Source of the DNA: Spirochaetales bacterium
Lineage (GTDB): Bacteria > Spirochaetota > Spirochaetia > Treponematales > Treponemataceae
NCBI GenBank assembly: GCA_030526505.1
Contig: JAUNCR010000005.1
Coordinates: 1 to 47,930, forward strand
DNA: 47,930 nt
Direction: 5' to 3'
Shown: one piece after another, positions 1 to 6,385 of the stretch
How positions within the stretch are numbered: the first letter of the stretch is position 1
Layout: every line of letters begins with the position of its first letter
Program-made: the position numbers and the translations under genes
Notes under the pieces: generated by a model
The model's input: the letters and a program-made list of their open reading frames with translations, nothing else
Told to the model about the DNA's origin: nothing
Databases searched by the model: none

Positions 1-2
1 AT

Positions 3-383
3 TGGGCAAGATATTACTATCCAGAACTATGGTATTGCGAATCAGAGGAATTTGAAAAACAGATGATTAGTGTTTTTGAAGAAATTCTTTTGAAAATCGG
101 TGCCAAAAATATTTCGAATAATGTTCTTTATGAATGTGTTTGTCAGAAATTGCCAGCACTTCTCGAGTTTCTTTTAAAGGAAGGTGTGAATCCAAATGTG
201 AATTGTTTTAACAGTTCGTATTCCTGGGTAAAGTCTTCCAGTTTGTATGAGCTTTATGAAGAAGGAAACTATTTTTCAAAAGAATTGTACTTGAGGATGC
301 GAGATGCCTTGCTGAAAGCTGGGGCAGAGTTTAATGGTGAAAAAGATTTGTATTGTTTATGTCGCTGGGAATTTCAAGAATAA
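3..383 (+). CDS. Ankyrin-like hypothetical protein, 5' end outside window
   Basis: The frame is open back to the first bases of the window, so the gene starts upstream and only its last 126 or so codons are seen. The visible part has two helix-turn-helix pairs spaced like degenerate ankyrin repeats, with segments such as LLEFLLKEGVNPNVNCF and DALLKAGAEFNG resembling the helix 2 plus beta-turn part of the repeat. No signal peptide or membrane segment is visible. Function is unknown. Ankyrin-like solitary proteins of this size often serve as binding or immunity proteins, but nothing here proves that. The gene is followed at once by a 21-bp palindrome and a long structured non-coding stretch. 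Confidence 0.6.
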   Translation, partial: WARYYYPELWYCESEEFEKQMISVFEEILLKIGAKNISNNVLYECVCQKLPALLEFLLKEGVNPNVNCFNSSYSWVKSSSLYELYEEGNYFSKELYLRMRDALLKAGAEFNGEKDLYCLCRWEFQE

Positions 384-399
384 TTTTTGTTTCTGTAAA

Positions 400-420
400 C
401 ATTCAACTACAAGTTGAATG
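400..420. repeat. Dispersed 21-bp palindrome, copy 1
   Basis: Perfect 9-bp arms CATTCAACT / AGTTGAATG surround a 3-nt ACA loop. The same 21 bases recur at 3878-3898 and 6386-6406. In this copy the hairpin is followed by ATTTTT, so it could also end transcription of the upstream gene. Internally it fits RYYYAAC-N5-GTTRRRY, the left-hand simple site of an integron attC, but no matching right-hand site was found. Confidence 0.85.
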
Positions 421-492
421 ATTTTTGGGTTGGTGCGTGATATTTTGATTGAGGTGATACTCTAATTTTTTAGAATATCTCTATGTCTGGAA

Positions 493-1026
493 ACTTGATA
501 AGGCATTTCTATCCACGCCAGAAGGTACTATGCTAACATCCAGACTGTTATGCTGAAGTGACTTTATCAAGTAATAAAAGAAGTTATTGATTGTCCAGTA
601 GATAGTTTTATCGGGCCTGGGGATACATTTAGTACCTTCTTTTATAAATTTATTAGAGATTCCTGATAGATAAGGTCGCTGAATAGCATATACCTGTGGT
701 ACAACAGTAATCTCTTTAATTTGGTGATTGGAACGTTACTCGAAAGAGCAAACCCGATTGGAGCGACCACTAAGAGTTCCCGTCTTGCAGAGGATGAAAG
801 GTTATCTGACTAAAACCGGGCAACGGATAAAAACGGTTCCGGCAGTTTGCCAGCCACCTTCTGGACTTGATGAGATTGTTTCATCAAACAGAGGTTGCCT
901 GGAATATGAATGGCAGGAAGATACCGATAACGTGGAATTCGGCTGGTTCTCATAAGAACACCAGGTATTGCAGGTTCGACTCCTGCCTTCCTGTCATTCA
1001 TTTTTGTTTTCTTGCTTTTCTCAAAA
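493..1026 (+). ncRNA. Large structured non-coding RNA A (predicted)
   Basis: This gene-free stretch between two small genes is dense in perfect stems: ACTTGATAA 493-501 with 564-572, ATAAAAGAAG 574-583 with 636-645, AGAGATT 655-661 with 709-715, a CTC-GAAA-GAG tetraloop hairpin near 740, a hairpin at 786-808 whose loop starts AGGATGAAA, TTGATGA 867-873 with 881-887, then a tRNA-like unit at 912-995. The 786-808 hairpin and the T-rich block at 1003-1026 recur in the same order in spacer B (4069-4091, 4219-4242). Overlapping short ORFs here have no matching codon signal or start site. Strand is set by the T-arm and the GAAA loops. Ends are approximate; function is unknown. Confidence 0.55.
912..995 (+). 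ncRNA. tRNA-like unit with intact T-arm and long acceptor-like stem
   Basis: The T-arm is textbook: stem GCAGG (970-974), loop TTCGACT, stem CCTGC (982-986). The segment CTTCCTGTC (987-995) pairs with GGCAGGAAG (912-920), giving a 9-bp acceptor-like stem, two pairs longer than a tRNA. A loop CTCATAA (949-955), as in tRNA-Met, sits at the anticodon position, but its stem fits a 5-bp/7-nt anticodon arm poorly. An extra helix ATACC/GGTAT (921-925 with 964-968) competes with a D-arm. There is no encoded CCA. It is either a decayed tRNA-Met or a tRNA mimic embedded in a larger RNA. I prefer the second because its neighbours look alike. Confidence 0.55.
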
Positions 1027-1045
1027 CAGTGAACCGGTCGCAAAG

Positions 1046-1074
1046 CGATTCGACAACTGAGTGTAGTCGAAAGG
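1046..1074. repeat. Short extragenic inverted repeat
   Basis: TTCGAC (1049-1054) and GTCGAA (1066-1071) form a hairpin around a central ACTGAGTG. A related piece lies at about 11538-11560 upstream of the VOC gene. This resembles common small intergenic repeats of host-associated bacteria and not a regulatory site specific to the next gene. Confidence 0.5.
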
Positions 1075-1135
1075 TGAGCTGCGGAAAATCTAGGATTTCC
1101 CGATGGTGCAGCTAATTTTAAAATGAGGAATAAGT

Positions 1136-1633
1136 ATGAACAAGAAAAATATAAAAGAATCTATTTTTTATTTTTCCCAAGAAACACATTGGTTTGATGG
1201 GCAGGGAGAAGATTCTTGCAGTTTTGAAATTTTTAATGATGGCTCAGTATCGTATAATGATTTTGCAGATGAACGAGTTCCTGGAGAAATTGAAAAAGAT
1301 TGGGGACCTAATGAAAAACTGTATTCAGAGGTAGTTCAAGTTTTATACAGAGTTTCTGAAATATTAAATGAATATGAATCAGGAACAAATAATTATGAAG
1401 AATATGAAACTTGTGATAAACCAGAGGCTATGCGTGATATAGCAAACCTGATAGAGGAGTTTTATAGATTCGATTTTTTCGAAAGGCCAAAAGGAATTAA
1501 TTTTTCCTATAAGTGGAATAATATTTCCAGTGAGTATTTTTGTAAAAAAGCTCCTTTTACGCTGGTAGTTAAAGAAATTATGGAAATCATCAAACTTTAT
1601 CATGAGGATTTTGAAATAATAAAGTTGCAGTAG
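1136..1633 (+). CDS. Hypothetical acidic cytoplasmic protein (165 aa)
   Basis: No family recognised. The start is supported by GAGGA about 7 nt upstream of the ATG. The protein is acidic and aromatic-rich, with no signal peptide, membrane segment or cysteine cluster; residues 1-60 look beta-rich and the second half helical. It ends 24 bp before the next gene, which has its own strong Shine-Dalgarno, so the two are probably co-transcribed. Small acidic proteins of this kind are common among immunity proteins of polymorphic toxin loci, but no partner toxin is adjacent. Base composition is more AT-rich than the genes after 8100, which fits recent acquisition. Confidence 0.7.
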   Translation: MNKKNIKESIFYFSQETHWFDGQGEDSCSFEIFNDGSVSYNDFADERVPGEIEKDWGPNEKLYSEVVQVLYRVSEILNEYESGTNNYEEYETCDKPEAMRDIANLIEEFYRFDFFERPKGINFSYKWNNISSEYFCKKAPFTLVVKEIMEIIKLYHEDFEIIKLQ

Positions 1634-1657
1634 ATTTTCGTATTATAGGAGAGTTAT

Positions 1658-2092
1658 GTGTTAGAACCATGGTGGGAAGAAGGTCACAATCCGAGTTCTT
1701 ATTTTTGGATTATGCCAGTAAAACAAGCAAAAGATGAAAATAGCGGTGATTGGGGCTGTTATTGTTGTACAGAAGAACAGATTTCAATTGAAGAAGATAT
1801 TGTTGCTTCTTATTTATATCAGCAGTTTCTAAAACCAAATTTTGATAAGAATATTGAATATACTTGTAGAAAGAAAGAGTTTGGAAAAGAAACTATAGAG
1901 TTTGATTGGTATGGCTATAATTTGTATACCTATGACACTGTTAGAAAAATGGCTATACAAATGAAAAAATACGCTGAATCAAATGCATTAAGTGAAAAAG
2001 CAGTTCAATTCTATGAAACTTTGTCTGATAGATTACTTTTGATGATTGAAAGAGAACCTAACTGGGATTTTATCAGTTTTGAAGGACAATAA
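1658..2092 (+). CDS. Hypothetical protein (144 aa), GTG start
   Basis: No family recognised. The GTG at 1658 is chosen because AGGAGA lies 5 nt upstream, whereas the nearby ATG at 1656 runs straight into TAG. The protein begins with a Trp/Pro-rich stretch, MLEPWWEEGHNPSSYFW, has a CYCC segment near residue 35 that could bind a metal, and ends in amphipathic helices. There is no signal peptide. It follows the 165-aa gene closely and probably shares its transcript. The pairing of two small acidic orphan proteins is typical of accessory islands and possibly of immunity genes; that is inference. Confidence 0.7.
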   Translation: MLEPWWEEGHNPSSYFWIMPVKQAKDENSGDWGCYCCTEEQISIEEDIVASYLYQQFLKPNFDKNIEYTCRKKEFGKETIEFDWYGYNLYTYDTVRKMAIQMKKYAESNALSEKAVQFYETLSDRLLLMIEREPNWDFISFEGQ

Positions 2093-2116
2093 GTTTTAAA
2101 GAACAACATGGAAAAA

Positions 2117-2878
2117 CTAATAATTGAGGTATTTATTCTTACAACATCCAAACACAATATTATTCAAAGCATCCATTAAGCCGTTGAAAGTTAATTCTTT
2201 TAACGGCTGCTTTCCGCTGGCATAGCTGCACCAGTTTACTTTTTTATCCCAGGAAAGGGAGCAGAATTCTGTTGGTTGCTTACAACCGGTGAGGCAGGCA
2301 GGTGACTGGAATGGTTTTCCTCCTGCAATTTCAGACAGTTGTTTGGGAGTAGGTTCACAGGTAAATCTTCGTGGAATAAGAATGATTCTGTCAGCAGTGA
2401 TTCCGTTTGCAATTAATAGATTATAAACGTCTTTTGCCTTATCACAATTAAAATCTGAAACAAGAAGGTTTACGCCTGATTTTATTCCTTCTGCCGCAAT
2501 TTTCTTTACCATTGCAATTACCCGATCAACTTCTACAGTATTTTCAGGATGATGAATTGTGATGTGAACTTTATCCGGTTTATTCTGAATCAGCTGGGCG
2601 AATACTTCAGCATTTTCTAGTGGCAGTCCGTTTGATGTAACTGAAACATACATTTCATCCATCAAGCCGAAAATCAAATTGAAGATACCGTCAAATTCAA
2701 AAGGTTCACCACCGCCAAAGGAAACCGCATCAATTCCATGCTTATGTAAATCAAGGACAAAAGGAATCAGTTCCTCTACAGTCCACATTACATTTCCTTC
2801 TTTGGTGGAGTGATTGTAGCAGAAGTCACATTGTTTAGAGCAATAATTGCTTAGGTCTATGGAGATTCGGTCAAGCAT
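2117..2878 (-). CDS. Radical SAM protein (253 aa)
   Basis: A radical S-adenosylmethionine enzyme. The [4Fe-4S] motif CSKQCDFC (Cys13, Cys17, Cys20) and the GGGEP SAM-contact motif near residues 55-59 are both present, followed by the alternating strand-helix pattern of a partial TIM barrel. The last 60 residues hold six more cysteines (CLTGC, C..., WC, FGCC), suggesting an auxiliary cluster of SPASM-like type, though spacing differs from the classical one. It lies 2 bp downstream of the 286-aa gene, whose stop codon overlaps the AAGGA ribosome site, so the two are translationally linked. A peptide- or protein-modifying role on a product of the neighbouring gene is possible but unproven. Confidence 0.85.
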   Translation of the reverse strand: MLDRISIDLSNYCSKQCDFCYNHSTKEGNVMWTVEELIPFVLDLHKHGIDAVSFGGGEPFEFDGIFNLIFGLMDEMYVSVTSNGLPLENAEVFAQLIQNKPDKVHITIHHPENTVEVDRVIAMVKKIAAEGIKSGVNLLVSDFNCDKAKDVYNLLIANGITADRIILIPRRFTCEPTPKQLSEIAGGKPFQSPACLTGCKQPTEFCSLSWDKKVNWCSYASGKQPLKELTFNGLMDALNNIVFGCCKNKYLNY

Positions 2879-2880
2879 AT

Positions 2881-3741
2881 TTAATCCTTTGCATCAATAA
2901 TGATTGGTTTGTCTCCGTCTTTTTCTGGAATTTGATGACGAAGAAAGTATCCAAATCCACCTTCTGTTTTTGGAAATTTAGTGTACTCCTTTTTATTTAA
3001 CTCAATATCATCATATCCACCATGCCAGTTACAAATCACGTACTGCGCAATTTGAAATCCAGTGCATTCAGAAAATTTCAAAGGCACACGAATCAGTTTA
3101 TTTCTCTGTTTTTCTGAGATTTGAGACTCCTTAAAAGGATATTTTGGAACGTTCGTTCTTTTTGCTAAATCAGTATAGGAAGAATAGGGCTGCTTATAAC
3201 AATAAAACGGCAACTTCCATTTTGAATTACTATCAACGAAATCTTCCCATATGTATGAGTCAATTGGCATAAAAGCAACTCGTGTAACTGTTTTTATAAA
3301 AGTTCTTTTTGCACGTTCTACATAGAATTCAGGTGCCCCGCATACAGACATTGGACTCATAAAATAAATCCCATGTTTATGGGAGAAACAGAATTGAATG
3401 TCATCATAGAAAACTTCAAAAAATTCTTTTTTATTTTCTTCGTCAACTTGAACAAAATAATCGTAAGGATCTTCAATGTCAGCTTTCTCAGGAGAATGAG
3501 AATCAGACATCAATTCTTCAATCTGTTCATCGGTTAATTCAAAATATTCTACAAAATCATTGTCTTTTTCACCAAAGTCATTTTCTGCAGTCATTAATGT
3601 TGAATAATTCTCGCTTGGAATATTATTTGGAACTGGACCGTTGTCATCAAAATCAAACAAAGCAATATTCCCTTCTTCATCCGCAACAAACCAGCTTGTG
3701 CTCATAGAATGAGTTGCTGGAAATTCTTTATTCGTTTTCAT
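2881..3741 (-). CDS. Hypothetical partner of radical SAM protein (286 aa)
   Basis: No family firmly recognised. The N-terminus (STSWFVADEEGNIALFDF) is a short beta-hairpin module resembling that of SMI1/KNR4-like and other immunity-type proteins. Residues 60-95 are very acidic, and the C-terminal half is aromatic-rich with YCYKQPYSSY and an NWHGGYDD segment. No signal peptide is present. It is the first gene of a minus-strand pair with the radical SAM gene. AGGAGA lies just upstream of its ATG. It may be the substrate-recognition partner or regulator of the radical SAM enzyme; this rests on context alone. Confidence 0.7.
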   Translation of the reverse strand: MKTNKEFPATHSMSTSWFVADEEGNIALFDFDDNGPVPNNIPSENYSTLMTAENDFGEKDNDFVEYFELTDEQIEELMSDSHSPEKADIEDPYDYFVQVDEENKKEFFEVFYDDIQFCFSHKHGIYFMSPMSVCGAPEFYVERAKRTFIKTVTRVAFMPIDSYIWEDFVDSNSKWKLPFYCYKQPYSSYTDLAKRTNVPKYPFKESQISEKQRNKLIRVPLKFSECTGFQIAQYVICNWHGGYDDIELNKKEYTKFPKTEGGFGYFLRHQIPEKDGDKPIIIDAKD

Positions 3742-3789
3742 AGATATTCTCCTGACATTTTAAATTATAGATTGATTTTCCTAATTTAT

Positions 3790-3808
3790 CATTCAAATGC
3801 AAGTTATC
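3790..3808. repeat. Degenerate copy of the 21-bp palindrome
   Basis: CATTCAAATGCAAGTTATC matches the palindrome at 13 or more positions but has lost the right arm. It lies 70 bp upstream of an intact copy. It could be a decayed copy, or it could be chance in AT-rich sequence. Confidence 0.35.
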
Positions 3809-3877
3809 AGTAAAACATGGGCTGGGAGCTAACTTCGCAGTCCACATTTATAATATAAGTGCTATTAGTAGGAATTT

Positions 3878-3914
3878 CATTCAACTACAAGTTGAATGAC
3901 TTACGGGTTGAATG
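3878..3914. repeat. Dispersed 21-bp palindrome, copy 2, with extended 3' flank
   Basis: The 21-bp palindrome at 3878-3898 is followed by ACTTACGG and a direct repeat of its right arm, GTTGAATG (3907-3914). The flank GGGTTG, starting 7 bases after the palindrome, is shared with copy 1 (427-432), so the repeated unit is at least about 35 bp. It separates the minus-strand pair from structured RNA B. Confidence 0.8.
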
Positions 3915-3929
3915 ATGTTAAGTTGTTTA

Positions 3930-4242
3930 TGGTGATGATGAACCGGCGTATTGGGGAACGAAAGTTCTGATTGAGGGTGAAAGTCCAAAAGCGGGAAGTG
4001 GAAACACAGCACAAGCACTGATATGTTGAGGCCGCTATCCGGGGAGAACCACGAAGGCTCCCCCATCCTGCAGAGGATGAAAAGTTATCTGCAGATTGGT
4101 TATGATGCCAATGACCCCCGATAAGGCACTTTCTGTCGGTCTATGGTAAGTGCTGCTGAAAGGCTTAATTTCTTGCCGAGGAAATTTATAGTGAAGGGGT
4201 AGCTATACGTAATCGGTCTTTGTTTTCTTGCTTTTCTCAAAA
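3930..4242 (+). ncRNA. Structured non-coding RNA B (predicted)
   Basis: This gene-free stretch has hairpins GAAC-GAAA-GTTC near 3957-3968, GGGGAG (4041-4046) with CTCCCC (4058-4063), a hairpin with perfect arms CTGCAG/CTGCAG (about 4068-4073 with 4089-4094) and GCACTT/AAGTGC near 4126-4155. The AGGATGAAA-loop hairpin and the T-rich 24-nt block (4219-4242) are shared with spacer A in the same order and on the same strand. The loop sequence ACCAC-N-AAG inside the 4041-4063 hairpin is also seen in A (about 764-772) although the stem bases differ, which suggests a conserved RNA structure. It ends 41 bp before the RNA ligase start. No protein-coding frame covers it. Confidence 0.55.
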
Positions 4243-4283
4243 GCAGGTGGTGCGGGCTAAATTATTTTACTGGAGGTGCTCGT

Positions 4284-4943
4284 ATGGCACACAACTACCA
4301 AAAAATTGTTAGTCCATGGAAACGGACTGACTCAAAGTCTAAGACTGTTAATACAGAAGTATTTTCAGATGATTACATTGAGATGCTGAAGGACATTCAG
4401 TGGATTGGAACGGAAAAGGTCGATGGTGAAAACCTTAACTTTTACTACGACGGAAATCATGTTTCATATCTTGGTCATACAGACAAGTCCGTTTTCTCAG
4501 GTGAAAAAAAGGAATGGCTTGATGCCATGATTACACCTGAATTTGAATCCATCTTTGAACAGAATTTTGGAGACAAGGAAGCTGTCATTCATGGTGAACT
4601 TTTGGGACCAAAGATTCAGAGTAATCTTTATGATGTATCTGAGTTCAAGTTCTATGCATTCGACATCTACAACAAGACAGATGATGTTTTCTGGAGACAG
4701 GAAGTTGTAGAACACTATGCACAGATGCTTGGTTTTGAAAGGGCTCCAATTGTAGCAACCGGAACTTTGAATGAAATTGCAGAGATTGTAAAATCTGCCC
4801 CTGCTTCAAAAGTCAATCCTGGGATTGAGATGGAAGGTATAGTAATTCGTCCTGTTAAAGAACTGAAGAACGGTAAGAACGAACGGATTATCTATAAGGT
4901 AAAGGTTGCGGATCTTCTTGGAAGATGTGCAAGTAGAATTTAG
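4284..4943 (+). CDS. Rnl2-type RNA ligase (219 aa)
   Basis: An ATP-dependent RNA ligase of the T4 Rnl2 nucleotidyltransferase group, which seals 3'-OH/5'-phosphate nicks through a lysyl-AMP intermediate. The motifs are in order: motif I EKVDGEN with Lys45 as the AMP acceptor, HGE (Glu104), motif III FKFYAFDI (121-128), motif IV EGIVIRP (184-190) and motif V YKVKV (Lys205, Lys207). The protein stops soon after motif V, so it has only the catalytic domain and lacks the C-terminal domain of the 334-aa T4 enzyme; compact forms like this are known from phages and bacteria. GGAGG lies 7 nt upstream of the start. It is surrounded on both sides by structured RNAs that carry tRNA-like parts, which are plausible substrates (inference). 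Confidence 0.9.
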   Translation: MAHNYQKIVSPWKRTDSKSKTVNTEVFSDDYIEMLKDIQWIGTEKVDGENLNFYYDGNHVSYLGHTDKSVFSGEKKEWLDAMITPEFESIFEQNFGDKEAVIHGELLGPKIQSNLYDVSEFKFYAFDIYNKTDDVFWRQEVVEHYAQMLGFERAPIVATGTLNEIAEIVKSAPASKVNPGIEMEGIVIRPVKELKNGKNERIIYKVKVADLLGRCASRI

Positions 4944-4972
4944 GTATTAACAGAAATTGTTATGGTCTATCG

Positions 4973-5250
4973 ATGGTTTTGTCCTGGAAGAGAAACCATA
5001 AAATGTTCTGTTTGGTAGTGTCTTCAAGAGCAGAAATCTTATGGTAATCCCTTAAGGAAGGAATCCATAAGGAATCCCGACTTCTGCCTGCAGATTAACA
5101 GTCTGTGATTGTATCGTGAGCGGTCGGGCCACGGAAGACAATAAAACACAAATCGATACTGTTGGTGTGTTTTTGACAGTTTTTCCCAATAGTATCTATC
5201 TTCGGTTGAGGAAGTGTAAATCCACCCTCTGGGCTCGCCGAGAAGGAGCC
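4973..5250 (+). ncRNA. Structured leader portion of RNA C (predicted)
   Basis: Perfect stems follow each other directly after the ligase gene: ATGGTTT 4973-4979 with AAACCAT 4993-4999, CTTATGG 5038-5044 with CCATAAG 5065-5071, GATACT/AGTATC around 5155-5198, and GGCTC/GAGCC near 5232-5250 followed by AATTTTT. The last hairpin resembles the ACCAC-type hairpins of A and B in position and shape. The motif GAAGGAATCC is shared with spacer D (about 5973-5982). This may be the 5' half of RNA C or a separate transcript ending at the T-run before 5258. Confidence 0.4.
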
Positions 5251-5257
5251 AATTTTT

Positions 5258-5507
5258 CATCCGGTAACAGTCTGGACGTATAAAGTGAGAAACTCAGACC
5301 GTACTCTGAAAAATCTAGATTATTTGGATCAGTCCAATTGAGGTCGGCTTAAAATGACTAGAAAGTAGTCAGCTGACAGGAAGATTTCGGTTCGATCCCG
5401 AAGGCAGCAAAGTATGTTTAGCTCAAGGGAGAGAGCAACTGTCGTTAATGCAGTCCGGCCATTAGACAAATGGGATTACCCCAGATTCAGAAACCCGGAT
5501 GATTTTT
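5258..5507 (+). ncRNA. Structured RNA C with closing stem, variable insert and T-run end
   Basis: The ends pair, CATCCGG (5258-5264) with CCGGATG (5495-5501), and TTTTT follows at 5503-5507. The homologous element D (6239-6376) has the same closing stem. The first internal stem is GTCTG/CAGAC here (5270-5274, 5295-5299) but GTTTAAGT/ACTTAAAC in D, a compensatory change that supports an RNA fold. Both carry GTATAA in the loop, then TCTGAAAAATC, which can pair with GATTCAGA near the 3' end. The 3' 43 nt (5465-5507) are identical to 6332-6374, including a GGG-ATTA-CCC hairpin. A variable insert between them holds the permuted tRNA-like module. Family not recognised. Confidence 0.65.
5343..5454 (+). 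ncRNA. Circularly permuted tRNA-like module inside RNA C
   Basis: The order of arms is: hairpin GTCGGC/GCTGAC (5343-5348, 5372-5377) containing GACTA/TAGTC; then a T-arm, TTCGG-TTCGATC-CCGAA (5386-5402); a mini-helix AGCA/TGTT closed by AAGTA (about 5406-5418); a D-arm, GCTC...GAGC (5421-5436); and an anticodon-like arm ACTGT-CGTTAAT-GCAGT (5438-5454). In a normal tRNA the T-arm follows the anticodon arm, so this is a permuted layout with the acceptor end closed by a loop. Bacterial Y RNAs of the YrlA type mimic tRNA in this permuted way. U33 is absent, so a working anticodon is unlikely. Confidence 0.5.
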
Positions 5508-5518
5508 ATTTATGAAAT

Positions 5519-5588
5519 GGGCCAGCGCGTCACTGGGATGCACCTTACTTGGGGTTTGGAATATGATGGTTCGACTCCATCCTGGCCT
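5519..5588 (+). ncRNA. tRNA-like unit with 7-bp acceptor, D-arm and T-arm
   Basis: GGGCCAG (5519-5525) pairs over 7 bp with CTGGCCT (5582-5588), with one G-U at the end. The T-arm is GATGG-TTCGACT-CCATC (5565-5581). CGTC/GATG just after the acceptor can make a 4-bp D-stem, but the D-loop is only 5 nt (ACTGG) and no proper 5-bp anticodon arm forms from the remaining bases. The total length is tRNA-sized. No CCA is encoded. It ends a few bases before the ribosome site of the next gene. It is a degenerate tRNA or a tRNA mimic. Confidence 0.5.
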
Positions 5589-5606
5589 TAAACTATGGAG
5601 ATTGTT

Positions 5607-5921
5607 ATGGAATACAATGCAGATGAACTTTATGGTATTGTAGAACATTTTTGCTGTACATATTGGCGAGAAACTTTTGGACATGGAATAAGTTGTTTTG
5701 ATAACACATTAATGGATTTAGATTGGTTCTTAGAAGAAGATGAAATGCTTCAGTTTGTTACATATGTAAATACAACTTTTGGAACTTCTTTTTCCACAGA
5801 ATTACATGCTTGCATCTATCTTGATGATTTGTATAAAAGAATAGTTAAACAGGAAGAAGAAAAAGGAGTTTTTCTGCCTGAATATCATAAACTGATGAAG
5901 CTGTGGGGATATGAAGAATAA
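5607..5921 (+). CDS. Hypothetical acidic protein (104 aa)
   Basis: No family recognised. The ATG at 5607 is preferred to the one at 5595 because GGAG at 5597-5600 sits 6 nt in front of it, whereas nothing resembling a ribosome site precedes 5595. The protein is acidic and helical, with two cysteines (HFCC) near residue 15 and a basic KRIVKQEEEKG stretch near residue 80. There is no signal peptide. It lies between two structured RNAs, like a passenger gene in a cassette. The small size and acidity would fit an immunity protein, but there is no direct evidence. Confidence 0.6.
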   Translation: MEYNADELYGIVEHFCCTYWRETFGHGISCFDNTLMDLDWFLEEDEMLQFVTYVNTTFGTSFSTELHACIYLDDLYKRIVKQEEEKGVFLPEYHKLMKLWGYEE

Positions 5922-5930
5922 GACTTTCTG

Positions 5931-6224
5931 GTTAGATGATTTATGAGATGTTGAAGGAATCCCATCCATTGTAGTTGCGGTACTTTCCTCATTATTCGTT
6001 GCATCGTACAGAAAGTCTATTAACTCATGAAAGGAACGACCTGACAATTCCGTAAATGGGCTATGAAAATGGTGCAGGGCACGCGGACCTGTAAGTTCCT
6101 TTCATTCGCCTTCAAACAAGGAATTAATTAGTGCCGGTGCTGAAAGGCATTACTGTTGGATAGTAAACCCTGTGAATCACATTTTACTATGGAAAAAATT
6201 GGCACATTTTTTCGTGGTAATGCC
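5931..6224 (+). ncRNA. Structured leader portion of RNA D (predicted)
   Basis: Ten bases after the preceding stop codon a run of long perfect stems begins: AGACTTTCTG 5931-5940 with 6009-6018, ATGAAAGGAAC 6027-6037 with 6095-6105, GGCATTAC 6146-6153 with 6217-6224, and nested in the last one ATAGTAAA 6160-6167 with TTTACTAT 6183-6190. The two tandem hairpins of about 88 and 79 nt match the layout of the first two hairpins in spacer A (80 and 72 nt), although the sequences differ. No convincing coding frame covers the region. Confidence 0.5.
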
Positions 6225-6238
6225 TTGTATGCACCATT

Positions 6239-6376
6239 CATCCGGCAACAGTTTAAGTGTATAAGGAAGCAAACTTAAACCGTATTCTGAAAAATCAGCA
6301 AGTCGCGGCAGCCTTCCGACTGTTTGCGCATGACAAATGGGATTACCCCAGATTCAGAAACCCGGATGATTTTTTT
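6239..6376 (+). ncRNA. Structured RNA D, short relative of RNA C
   Basis: CATCCGG (6239-6245) pairs with CCGGATG (6362-6368), followed by a run of T (6370-6376). The internal stem GTTTAAGT/ACTTAAAC (6251-6258, 6273-6280) replaces GTCTG/CAGAC of RNA C by compensatory changes. The 43 nt at 6332-6374 are identical to RNA C. The insert between the conserved parts is about 50 nt and has no tRNA-like parts. A palindrome copy follows 10 nt later. Confidence 0.65.
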
Positions 6377-6385
6377 AAATCTAAT

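Noticed and set aside
728..1115. Three overlapping short ORFs in both directions as possible genes
   Set aside because: They overlap each other and the structured, tRNA-like segment, lack ribosome sites, and their codon use and composition do not look coding.
5258..5507. Y RNA of the YrlA class with Ro60 binding
   Set aside because: The permuted tRNA-like part fits, but the Ro60-binding motif GNCGAAN(0-1)G was not found in the closing stem region and no Rsr gene is in the window; not called as a Y RNA.
912..5588. Canonical tRNA genes
   Set aside because: Acceptor and T-arms are good, but D- and anticodon arms do not fit a standard cloverleaf, and no CCA is encoded, so they are listed as tRNA-like only.
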